From Nanobdellota archaeon (GTDB taxonomy: Archaea; Nanobdellota; Nanobdellia; Pacearchaeales; GW2011-AR1), in assembly GCA_018816205.1 (NCBI GenBank), contig JAHIWJ010000183.1, positions 1-8,299 of the forward strand: a stretch of 8,299 bases of DNA. The letters are read 5' to 3'. The translations under genes and the position numbers were made by a program. Position 1 is the stretch's first letter; each line of letters starts with the position of its first letter. Of this stretch, positions 1 to 5,605 are shown one piece after another. The notes beneath the pieces were generated by a model, which was given only the letters and a program-made list of their open reading frames with translations, made no database searches and was not told the origin of the DNA.

Positions 1-70
1 TATTTTTGTTTTTTCTGTACCCTTGTTTTACCACAGATAACCTCTTACAAAACGGACATTTTGTTTTCAT
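1..70 (-). CDS. N-terminus of zinc-ribbon protein, possibly a transposase (runs off window)
   Basis: Reading leftward from the ATG at 70-68, an open frame of 23 codons continues off the window edge. The peptide begins MKTKCPFCKRLSVVKQGYRK, so a CPxC knuckle lies at residues 5-8 and is followed by a VVKxGYRK-like strand. This arrangement (CPxC, about 6 residues, VVKxG, basic stretch) is typical of the N-terminal zinc ribbon of many archaeal and bacterial transposases (InsA/IS1-like and related), where a second CxxC follows. That second knuckle would lie outside the window, so the family is inferred from a short stretch. A nearly perfect Shine-Dalgarno sequence precedes the ATG, which strongly supports this start and sets the gene apart from the leaderless genes around it. 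It could equally be another small zinc-ribbon protein. Confidence 0.55.
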   Translation of the reverse strand, partial: MKTKCPFCKRLSVVKQGYRKNKN

Positions 71-76
71 AGAACA

Positions 77-85
77 CACCTCCTT
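77..85 (-). promoter_or_regulatory. Strong Shine-Dalgarno site of the leftward zinc-ribbon gene
   Basis: On the minus strand AAGGAGGTG lies six bases before the ATG at 70. It matches the archaeal anti-Shine-Dalgarno sequence almost completely. Most other genes here have no such site, so it decides the start and may mark an incoming gene. Confidence 0.7.
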
Positions 86-102
86 ATCAGGGGGTTAAAC
101 TA

Positions 103-121
103 TCAGATTATATAAATCTGA
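103..121. promoter_or_regulatory. Palindromic TATA element between divergent genes
   Basis: TCAGATT (103-109) and AATCTGA (115-121) are perfect inverted repeats around ATATA, making a 19-base near-palindrome with a TATA box in the middle. On the minus strand its centre is about 26 bases before the Shine-Dalgarno site at 85-77, so a transcript starting near 86 would just include that site. On the plus strand it could drive the gene at 195 with a leader of about 55 bases. It could be a bidirectional core promoter, a repressor operator overlapping a TATA box, or part of a mobile-element end; these cannot be separated from sequence alone. Confidence 0.45.
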
Positions 122-138
122 CGTTTAGTATACTATAT

Positions 139-170
139 CCCTGTTAAGAAAACTTTATTAACCCTGTTAA
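139..170. repeat. CCCTGTTAA direct repeat with small inverted repeat
   Basis: CCCTGTTAA occurs at 139-147 and 162-170, 23 bases apart (about two helical turns). The second copy also forms the inverted repeat TTAAC-CCT-GTTAA at 158-170. This lies directly before the start at 195, and such spacing suits a protein-binding site for that promoter. No specific regulator is recognised, and in A+T-rich DNA part of this could be chance. Confidence 0.35.
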
Positions 171-194
171 CAAATAAAAAAAGGAAAACACAAG

Positions 195-671
195 ATGTCA
201 GAGAATCCACAGGAGGTAATCCTTGAAGTGTCCGAGCTTATTGGCTTTGTATACGACAGCGAGCAGGAGGCGGATGTTAAGAAAAGAAGACACTTAGAAC
301 ACAATCCTGGAGTAATAAGTTTTGTTAATGGACGAGATGCTCAAGAAGATCATATTCCTCACGGTTTAAGGGAAGAAGGCCAACACAGATTAAAAAGAGC
401 CCCGTCTAAAACAGAAATAGACTGTCTAAAAGATGAGGGATATCACGTGGGAATTCTAAGACCCTCAGATGGCCAAAGAGATGTACGCTTCGTAGCAGTC
501 CATCCAACCAATCGGAATGTTTTATTATATGACTCCTCAAGAAATAGCTTTGTAACCCCTAATCCGGTTTTAATGCGTGAAGAGGGAATAGACCTTCGTG
601 CCAGGGCAAATAGATACCTTGACGGACAAGAAGAAGACGAAACCCAAGACCTATTCGCCCACGTTTTTTAA
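195..671 (+). CDS. Hypothetical acidic protein, 158 aa
   Basis: No family is recognised. The protein is rich in charged residues (Asp, Glu, Arg), has one Cys, and shows no signal peptide, membrane segment or metal-binding cluster, so it is probably soluble and cytoplasmic. Residues about 80-120 (GYHVGILRPSDGQRDVRFVA and the following VLLYDSSRNSFV) read like alternating beta strands; the C-terminus is acidic (DGQEEDETQDLF). The ATG at 195 is the first in frame. However, a good Shine-Dalgarno sequence, AGGAGGT, lies inside the frame at 211-217, ten bases before an in-frame GTG at 228, so a start there (147 aa) is possible. The stop codon lies just before the polB TATA box, and polB has its own promoter, so the two need not form an operon. 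Confidence 0.6.
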   Translation: MSENPQEVILEVSELIGFVYDSEQEADVKKRRHLEHNPGVISFVNGRDAQEDHIPHGLREEGQHRLKRAPSKTEIDCLKDEGYHVGILRPSDGQRDVRFVAVHPTNRNVLLYDSSRNSFVTPNPVLMREEGIDLRARANRYLDGQEEDETQDLFAHVF

Positions 672-677
672 CCCTAC

Positions 678-687
678 TTTTATATAT
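678..687 (+). promoter_or_regulatory. TATA box of polB
   Basis: TTTTATATAT sits just after the stop of the preceding gene, with its centre about 24 bases before the polB ATG at 708. This places the expected archaeal transcription start at or next to the start codon, so the mRNA is probably leaderless. No Shine-Dalgarno sequence precedes the ATG. Confidence 0.65.
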
Positions 688-707
688 CCTTTTTGCTTTT
701 CTAAATC

Positions 708-3119
708 ATGAAAGCTTTCATCGTCTACGCAGCTCACGACACAATTGATAATAAAACAGTCGTGCAGCTCTTCGGCCGACTCGAAAACGGTCAGTCCTTT
801 GCCGCAATAAAAAAACTCATCCCCTATTTCTTCGTAAAAAAGAAAGATGCCAAAAAGCTAAAAATAAAATCTCCGTCAGAAGAAACAAAGCTAAAAAACT
901 TCGCAGGCGAAGAAGTTGTAAAATTCTCCTTCGAAAACCAGACAGACCTCAACAACGCCTACAAAGAATACCACAAGGAAATCGAAATCTATGAAGCAGA
1001 CCTAAAACCTCAAACAAGATTCATAATAGACAACGACCTTTTAGGAAATGTAGATCTCGAGGGAGAATATCAGTCTTCAGAAAAAATAGACAGGGTTTAC
1101 AACGAACCAAAAATCTCACCACTTTCAAGCGAAAATTTCAAACCAAAACTGAAGGTAATTTCTCTCGACATTGAATCAGACAAAAAAGGAAATCTCTATT
1201 GCATCGGCCTCTACGGAGAAAACTACAAAAAAAACTTCATGATTACCTCTTGCAATTTAAAGCACACAGTTTCCTGCAAAAACGAAGAAGAATGTCTTGA
1301 AAAATTTAAACAAGAGTTATTAAAACTCGACCCAGACATAATAACTGGCTGGAACGTCATAGATTTCGATTTCGCATTTCTTAGAGAACTGTTCAAAAAA
1401 CACAAAATTACATTTGATATCGGAAGGACTAGTGAAGAACCACGACTAAGAATCGAATCAAACTTTTTCAGGTCATCTTCAGTAAACATTCCCGGGCGAC
1501 AAGTTCTCGACGGTATAAACCTCATAAAAGACCCTTTGATTAAAGAAGCGCCCTCAATAAAATTCGCAGACTTCGAGTCATTCACCCTGGAAGATGTTTC
1601 CCAGGCATTGATTGGAAAAGGCAAACTTCTGAAAGGAAAAGACCGCCATAAGGAGATAGAATCCCTTTACAAAACTCACTCTGAAAAATCTCTACAAAAC
1701 TTAGTCGATTACAATCTAACAGACTGCGAATTAGTTTATGAAATTTTGGAGAAAACAAAAATGATAGAACTCGCAATCGAACGCTCTCAGCTGACCGGCC
1801 TAACATTCGACCGTCTCACCGGTTCAATCGTAGCTTTCGACTCGCTCTACATCCGTGAGGCGCGGAAAAATAATTTAGTGTCGCCGTCAAACGAATTCAA
1901 ACAAAAAGAAGCCCGCGTCACAGGCGGTTACGTTTACAGTTCAAACTCCGGCCTTTACAAGAATGTCTTAGTTCTTGACTTCAAGTCGCTTTACGCTTCA
2001 GTAATTCAAACTTTCAATATTGATCCTTCATCATTTATCAAAAAAGAAGACCTTCGTTCGCAGCCGCGAGAAAGTCCGCCCAAGGACCTGGATGCATCGA
2101 AACCTGGAGAGGTTTCGATTTGCAGCAATAGCGAATCAAAGAAGATAGTAATAGCCCCAAACGGTGCCCGCTTCAAAAACCAAGACGGGCTTTTACCTCA
2201 AATTCTCCGACGACTTCATCTTGCAAGAGAAAAAGCAAAGAAAGAAAAGAGAGAACTCTCAAACTACGCAATCAAAACAATAATGAACTCCTTCTGGGGA
2301 GTTTTCGGCTCGCCAAATCTGCGCTACTTCGACCTAGACATGGCCAATGCAATAACTCACTTTGCCCAATTCATCACAAAACTAACAGCAAAAGAAATTG
2401 AGAAAATGGGTTACAAAACAATTTATCAAGATACAGACTCAGTTTTTGTTGAGACTCGACTGGGAAAAGAAAAAGCAAATTTGTTAGGTAAAAAAATTGC
2501 TGAGGATATTAATAAATTTTACGAAGGTTATATAAAAAAGAACTACCATCGAAAGTCTTATCTAGAATTGGAATTTGAAAAACAATATATTTCAATGATA
2601 ATCCCGCAAGTTCGCGGCGGCGAAGCTGCAGCAAAAAAGCGATATGCTGGACTTCTAGAAAAAAACGGAAAGGAAACCGTAGAAGTAGTCGGTCTTGAAG
2701 CAATTCGAGGCGACTGGACAGAGGCTGCCCAGGAATTCCAAATGGAACTTCTTGATAAGTTATTTCATGAACAGCCAATAGAAAAATTCATTAAAGATTA
2801 TCTAAAAAAAATACGCGGAGGAAAGTTAGACGAAAAATTAGTCTATCGAAAGTCAATAAGAAAAAGTCTTGAAGAATACACAAAGACAACTCCGCCGCAC
2901 GTAAAGGCCGCAAGAAAACTCGATAACTTAGAATCAAATGTCATCGAATATTACATTACTCTCGACGGCCCAGAGCCAATCCAAAAATTAAAGCACAAAA
3001 TCGATTACGAGCATTACGTAGACAAACAAATCAAACCAATTGCCGAGCAAATTCTTGCGATTTTCAACAAAAAATTTGAGGATCTCGCTCAGGAAACAAA
3101 ACAATCCAAACTTTTCTAA
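708..3119 (+). CDS. polB: Family-B DNA polymerase, E. coli Pol II type, with proofreading exonuclease
   Basis: This is a complete DNA-dependent DNA polymerase of 803 aa (E. coli Pol II is 783). Exonuclease motifs: Exo I DIES with D154 and E156, Exo II N216/F220/D221, Exo III Y335-D339. Polymerase motifs: A, DFKSLYAS, with D424 and steric-gate Y429; B, KTIMNSFWG, residues 523-531; C, YQDTDS, with D575 and D577; thumb KKRYAG 643-648. All catalytic acids are present, so both activities should work. Long stretches match Pol II specifically (YEAD...RP-like, LYCIGL, LEDVSQALIGKGK, LVYRK, PPHVKAAR, DYEHYV), more than the usual archaeal replicative PolB. The C-terminus QSKLF resembles a sliding-clamp-binding peptide. 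Odd points: Ala replaces Pro in motif A, Trp replaces Tyr in motif B, and about 28-31 extra residues lie between motif A and the fingers. E. coli Pol II acts in repair and damage bypass; whether this copy does so or replicates the genome is unknown. The gene appears monocistronic. Confidence 0.95.
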   Translation: MKAFIVYAAHDTIDNKTVVQLFGRLENGQSFAAIKKLIPYFFVKKKDAKKLKIKSPSEETKLKNFAGEEVVKFSFENQTDLNNAYKEYHKEIEIYEADLKPQTRFIIDNDLLGNVDLEGEYQSSEKIDRVYNEPKISPLSSENFKPKLKVISLDIESDKKGNLYCIGLYGENYKKNFMITSCNLKHTVSCKNEEECLEKFKQELLKLDPDIITGWNVIDFDFAFLRELFKKHKITFDIGRTSEEPRLRIESNFFRSSSVNIPGRQVLDGINLIKDPLIKEAPSIKFADFESFTLEDVSQALIGKGKLLKGKDRHKEIESLYKTHSEKSLQNLVDYNLTDCELVYEILEKTKMIELAIERSQLTGLTFDRLTGSIVAFDSLYIREARKNNLVSPSNEFKQKEARVTGGYVYSSNSGLYKNVLVLDFKSLYASVIQTFNIDPSSFIKKEDLRSQPRESPPKDLDASKPGEVSICSNSESKKIVIAPNGARFKNQDGLLPQILRRLHLAREKAKKEKRELSNYAIKTIMNSFWGVFGSPNLRYFDLDMANAITHFAQFITKLTAKEIEKMGYKTIYQDTDSVFVETRLGKEKANLLGKKIAEDINKFYEGYIKKNYHRKSYLELEFEKQYISMIIPQVRGGEAAAKKRYAGLLEKNGKETVEVVGLEAIRGDWTEAAQEFQMELLDKLFHEQPIEKFIKDYLKKIRGGKLDEKLVYRKSIRKSLEEYTKTTPPHVKAARKLDNLESNVIEYYITLDGPEPIQKLKHKIDYEHYVDKQIKPIAEQILAIFNKKFEDLAQETKQSKLF
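2093..2124 (+). repeat. Perfect 10-bp palindrome inside polB insertion
   Basis: ATCGAAACCT (2096-2105) and AGGTTTCGAT (2110-2119) are perfect inverted repeats around a GGAG loop. TGC (2093-2095) and GCA (2122-2124) can extend the stem past a two-base bulge. The palindrome lies within a stretch (about 2057-2145) that is richer in G+C than its surroundings and encodes residues absent from E. coli Pol II. This resembles in-frame palindromic elements inserted in bacterial genes (Rickettsia-type), though no second copy is present in the window. Confidence 0.6.
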
Positions 3120-3138
3120 AAACTATCTTTAATTATTT

Positions 3139-3172
3139 GTGAAGGCCGAAGGCCGAGCGCGCCCGACTTCAC
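3139..3172. repeat. G+C-rich hairpin region downstream of polB
   Basis: GTGAAG (3139-3144) and CTTCAC (3167-3172) are perfect inverted repeats enclosing a G+C-rich loop. The loop region contains GAAGGCC twice in tandem (3141-3154), itself able to fold as GGCC-GAA-GGCC. It begins 20 bases after the polB stop and may fold in the 3' end of that mRNA. No T-run follows directly, so it is not a simple intrinsic terminator. Confidence 0.45.
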
Positions 3173-3211
3173 GATTCAATCACGCAATCCCCGCGCCAGT
3201 TTTGATATTTC

Positions 3212-3267
3212 GCGCAACCGGCGCTTCGCGCCGTTTAATTAATTCAGACTATATTTTTTTAGATTTA
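3212..3267 (+). repeat. Dispersed G+C-rich hairpin repeat, copy 1
   Basis: The first 30 bases (3212-3241) are identical to 5478-5507. The core CGGCGC-TTC-GCGCCG is a perfect 6-bp hairpin (3219-3233), followed by TTTAATTA. The match continues with small gaps through CTATATTTTTT (3249-3259) and a T/A-rich tail. It lies between polB and the sugar dehydrogenase gene, in a 195-base intergenic region. Confidence 0.75.
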
Positions 3268-3285
3268 ACTAAAAAAACACAAATT

Positions 3286-3293
3286 CTTAAAAA
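3286..3293 (+). promoter_or_regulatory. Probable TATA box of the sugar dehydrogenase gene
   Basis: CTTAAAAA is centred about 25 bases before the ATG at 3315, matching the spacing at the other genes here. A second candidate, CTATATTTTTT at 3249-3259 within the repeat, would give a leader of about 35-40 bases. Confidence 0.45.
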
Positions 3294-3314
3294 CCAAGAA
3301 AAATATATCTCCAG

Positions 3315-4181
3315 ATGAAAATAGGAATGATTGGCATGGGTTTCGTCGGAGGTACCACTGCAAAAGTGCTCGCAGAAAAACATGAAGTCCTGCCATACGA
3401 CAAATACAAAGAACCGCATAATAAAATGGAAAACATAAACAAAATTGCAATAGAAGCAGAAGTAGTCTTCGTTTGCGTCCCGACCCCTATGAAAAAAAGC
3501 GGAGAAATCGACTACGAGCCCATGCACCACTCACTCACATTCCTACAAGAAGCCTGCAAAAGAGTTAACCGCGACCCTCAACAAATCTTAATCACCATAA
3601 GATCAACTGCCGTATCCGGAACAACCGACGCATTCGCAAAAAAATACCCGTTCAAATTTGCATTCAACCCTGAATTCCTCAGAGAAAAACACGCCCTAGA
3701 CGACATGAAAAACACAAATCGCATCGTCCTTGGCGTAGAAAACCCAGAATCCGAAAAAAAATTACGACAAGTCTACGAACCGCTTTTCCCAAACGCAAAA
3801 ATCGTAATAACTGACAGAAAAACTTCAGAAATGATAAAATACGCAGCCAACGCAACTCTCGCTTCACAAGTAATGATTGCCAATGAGCTCTACAAAATCT
3901 GTCAAGCTCTCCGCATAGATTACAGCCAAATAAAAGAAATCATCCAACTGGACGATCGTATAGCCAAAAACATGGACGTTCCAGGCCACGACGGCGACTT
4001 CGGATTCGGCGGGAAGTGTTTTCCAAAAGATCTCAACGCTTTAATTTACCTAGCAAGAGAAAACATGATTAGACCATACCTCCTAGAAGAAGTCTGGCGT
4101 ACTAACCTTGAAGTCAGAAAAAACAAAGACTGGCTGGACATCGCAGGAGCAACTTCAGAAAACAAAGAGTTCAAAAAATAA
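3315..4181 (+). CDS. UDP-glucose/GDP-mannose dehydrogenase family protein lacking the C-terminal domain
   Basis: The protein matches the first two domains of NAD-dependent nucleotide-sugar dehydrogenases, which oxidise a UDP- or GDP-hexose twice to the uronic acid for surface polysaccharides or glycans. Visible are the NAD-binding GxGxxG (G7, G9, G12), acidic D29 at the end of strand 2, CVPTP (54-58), RSTAVSGTT (96-104), FNPEFLRE (117-124, with E120), EMIKYAANA (172-180, with K175 and N179) and GGKCFPKD with catalytic C235. All active-site residues of the family are therefore present. At 288 aa it is about 100 short of E. coli Ugd (388). It ends 53 residues after the catalytic Cys, in or just after the linking helix, so the C-terminal substrate-binding Rossmann domain is missing. 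The reading frames after the stop do not restore it, so a simple frameshift is unlikely. Substrate cannot be assigned. The next gene is convergent. Confidence 0.85.
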   Translation: MKIGMIGMGFVGGTTAKVLAEKHEVLPYDKYKEPHNKMENINKIAIEAEVVFVCVPTPMKKSGEIDYEPMHHSLTFLQEACKRVNRDPQQILITIRSTAVSGTTDAFAKKYPFKFAFNPEFLREKHALDDMKNTNRIVLGVENPESEKKLRQVYEPLFPNAKIVITDRKTSEMIKYAANATLASQVMIANELYKICQALRIDYSQIKEIIQLDDRIAKNMDVPGHDGDFGFGGKCFPKDLNALIYLARENMIRPYLLEEVWRTNLEVRKNKDWLDIAGATSENKEFKK

Positions 4182-4215
4182 TAATCCCTTATGGAAAGCA
4201 CCTAAACACAAGAAA

Positions 4216-4221
4216 TTTTTT
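4216..4221 (+). terminator. T-run in convergent intergenic region
   Basis: Six T residues follow the dehydrogenase stop by about 35 bases, in a 60-base gap between convergent genes. Archaeal RNA polymerase terminates at such oligo-T tracts, so this is a plausible end for the rightward transcript. No hairpin is seen before it. Confidence 0.4.
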
Positions 4222-4241
4222 ATTCGGAGAATGAGCGTTAA

Positions 4242-4778
4242 TTACATATCAAACATAAAATACTGCCCATTTTTTATCGGCGTCGTGAACGCTTCTTCAT
4301 CATTAAATTCATTAAACAACGTCCGAGCTGCCTGAACAACAGCCTCATGCGCAACCACCAAAACTCGAGCATACTTTTTCTTTCTTAATCCCTGCAAAAA
4401 GTCATAAACTCTCGACTTAACATCTAGAAAAGATTCATAACCCTCAAGTTTAAACTCAGACAGACTCTCGGCATCAGACCTAACCGAATAATAATCTTCC
4501 GCAGACTCGCCCTCAAGCCCATACTTCATCTCATTCAATCGGACATCACCCCTAACCTTCAACTTTCTCCCTTCAGCCATAATCTTCGCACTTTCTTTAG
4601 CCCTTTCAAATTGAGAAGAATAGACTGCATCAAAACGCAGCTTAAACAATTCCATAGCCACTTTCTTCACCTGATCTTTTCCCTTAACAGTCAGCCCTAC
4701 TTCAACCTTCGGATTAAAATTGATTCTCTTAACAACATTATATTCACTCTCCCCATGCCTCATAAAATAAACTTTCAT
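4242..4778 (-). CDS. Histidine phosphatase (phosphoglycerate mutase-like) family protein
   Basis: This 178-aa protein has the hallmarks of the histidine phosphatase superfamily. RHGE at residues 7-10 carries the phospho-accepting H8. SSQFERAKESA (54-64) provides the second Arg (R59). LNEMKYGLEGE (81-91) provides the acidic residue, probably E83. VVAHEAVV (141-148) provides the second catalytic H144. The enzyme should transfer phosphate through phospho-His. Members act as mutases or as phosphatases of sugar phosphates, nucleotides or proteins. The length is shorter than cofactor-dependent phosphoglycerate mutases (about 230-250) and closer to phosphatases of the CobC/SixA/YhfR type, so a phosphatase is likelier; the substrate is unknown. 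There is no signal or membrane segment. The start has a TATA box 26 bases upstream and no Shine-Dalgarno site. It lies 38 bases downstream of the MFS-like gene on the same strand but appears to have its own promoter. Confidence 0.88.
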   Translation of the reverse strand: MKVYFMRHGESEYNVVKRINFNPKVEVGLTVKGKDQVKKVAMELFKLRFDAVYSSQFERAKESAKIMAEGRKLKVRGDVRLNEMKYGLEGESAEDYYSVRSDAESLSEFKLEGYESFLDVKSRVYDFLQGLRKKKYARVLVVAHEAVVQAARTLFNEFNDEEAFTTPIKNGQYFMFDM

Positions 4779-4798
4779 ATTTATCGTTAGAAAAAATA

Positions 4799-4810
4799 AG
4801 ATATAAATCT
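4799..4810 (-). promoter_or_regulatory. TATA box of the histidine phosphatase gene
   Basis: On the minus strand AGATTTATATCT is centred about 26 bases before the ATG at 4778, indicating a leaderless mRNA. It lies in the short gap after the stop of the MFS-like gene, so the phosphatase can be transcribed independently. Confidence 0.6.
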
Positions 4811-4816
4811 TTCTAA

Positions 4817-5437
4817 TTAGTGATGTCTCTTGTGGATATGCCTTCTCTGATGATAGTGGCGTATTGGAATTTTCTTTAGGGAAAATTCTTTCTTTTCCAG
4901 CCCAAACAGGATAAATGCGCCAACCAAAGACATAATCCCCACCAAGGCGAAAGTATAGCTAAAGCCTACAAATTCAGCTATCGCACCCCCTATTGCAGCG
5001 GTCGCCGCAGTGCCCAAACCAGTAAGTGTCGAATACAAACTCCACTCAAAACTCTCATGCTTCTTGTCTAGATGAGTACTCCACAACCCCAGCCAAGTCG
5101 GATAGGCCAATCCGCTCCCAATTCCCTGTAAAACCTGAGCTAAATAAATAGACTGAATGCTGTGCGCAAAAATGTAAATAAAAGGCACAAGAGCAACTAA
5201 AAAAGCACCAACAATCAGCCATTTAACTTTATCATCATGCTTATCAACATACTTCGAAAAAGGCAGCTGCACTAAACATTTTGTAACCAAAAACAGCATG
5301 CTAGCAAGGCCTGCAGCAAATATGGTCCCTCCAATTAAATCTTCTTTGATATAAATCGCTAAAATCGGGTCTATCAGACCAAATCCAGTAAGAACAAAGA
5401 TGTCTGAAATCATTAACAGTTTAATCGTCCGATTCAT
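4817..5437 (-). CDS. Half-size MFS-like membrane protein (six helices) with His-rich C-terminal tail
   Basis: The 206-aa protein has about six hydrophobic helices (roughly residues 5-30, 37-60, 71-91, 93-119, 128-159 and 160-180). Helix 4 carries LAQVLQGIGSGLAYPTWLGL, typical of helix 4 in the major facilitator superfamily. The loop between helices 2 and 3 (PFSKYVDKHDDKVKW) is a degenerate MFS motif A. Normal MFS transporters have 12 helices and 400 or more residues, so this is one N-terminal half. It may act as a homodimer, be a relic, or belong to a family of naturally short proteins. After helix 6 comes a basic tail with six His in the last 13 residues (194, 196, 200, 202, 205, 206), which could bind metal ions. 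Substrate is unknown. The start has a TATA box 26 bases upstream and no Shine-Dalgarno site. Confidence 0.75.
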   Translation of the reverse strand: MNRTIKLLMISDIFVLTGFGLIDPILAIYIKEDLIGGTIFAAGLASMLFLVTKCLVQLPFSKYVDKHDDKVKWLIVGAFLVALVPFIYIFAHSIQSIYLAQVLQGIGSGLAYPTWLGLWSTHLDKKHESFEWSLYSTLTGLGTAATAAIGGAIAEFVGFSYTFALVGIMSLVGAFILFGLEKKEFSLKKIPIRHYHQRRHIHKRHH

Positions 5438-5458
5438 CCCAGAGAGAACAAAATCTAG

Positions 5459-5468
5459 AATTTAAATC
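5459..5468 (-). promoter_or_regulatory. TATA box of the MFS-like gene
   Basis: On the minus strand GATTTAAATT is centred about 26 bases before the ATG at 5437, so the mRNA is probably leaderless. Copy 2 of the dispersed repeat begins ten bases further upstream, next to the expected BRE position. Confidence 0.6.
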
Positions 5469-5477
5469 TTACCTCGA

Positions 5478-5530
5478 GCGCAACCGGCGCTTCGCGCCGT
5501 TTAATTATTAAAGCTATATTTTTTATTTAA
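5478..5530 (+). repeat. Dispersed G+C-rich hairpin repeat, copy 2
   Basis: Bases 5478-5507 are identical to 3212-3241, including the perfect hairpin CGGCGC-TTC-GCGCCG (5485-5499). The similarity continues through CTATATTTTTT (5514-5524) and ATTTAA. Here it lies between two divergent genes, so it cannot be a 3' terminator of either. A mobile or regulatory repeat is more likely. Confidence 0.75.
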
Positions 5531-5576
5531 AAACTGCCAAACATCCAATAAACCCAAAAGTCAAACTAAAAGATAA

Positions 5577-5586
5577 CTATTTAAAC
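5577..5586 (+). promoter_or_regulatory. TATA box of the orphan gene at 5606
   Basis: ACTATTTAAA is centred about 25 bases before the ATG at 5606, the same spacing as at the other genes; no Shine-Dalgarno site is present. This supports the ATG at 5606 as the start. Confidence 0.55.
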
Positions 5587-5605
5587 AGTCAAAAAACAGA
5601 GATTT

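Noticed and set aside
1223..1806. Two leftward open frames within polB
   Set aside because: They lie opposite conserved exonuclease motifs of the polymerase and show no domain features or start signals.
2043..2145. AAAGAAGA at 2043-2050 and 2138-2145 as a target-site duplication around the polB insertion
   Set aside because: The two copies are 95 bases apart, not a multiple of three, and such purine runs are common by chance in this DNA.
3212..3241. Repeat copies as the start of a CRISPR array
   Set aside because: Only two copies exist, more than 2 kb apart, without regular spacers or cas genes.
3219..3260. Hairpin followed by a T-run as an intrinsic terminator of polB
   Set aside because: The T-run is about 20 bases after the stem, and the second copy lies between divergent genes where no terminator is needed.
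3249..3530. Leftward open frames over the start of the sugar dehydrogenase
   Set aside because: They are antisense to the well-supported NAD-binding domain and have no recognisable features.
4108..4335. Open frame overlapping the end of the sugar dehydrogenase, considered as its frameshifted C-terminal part
   Set aside because: Its translation shows no Rossmann-like or nucleotide-binding features and it runs into the convergent phosphatase gene antisense; it is a shadow frame.
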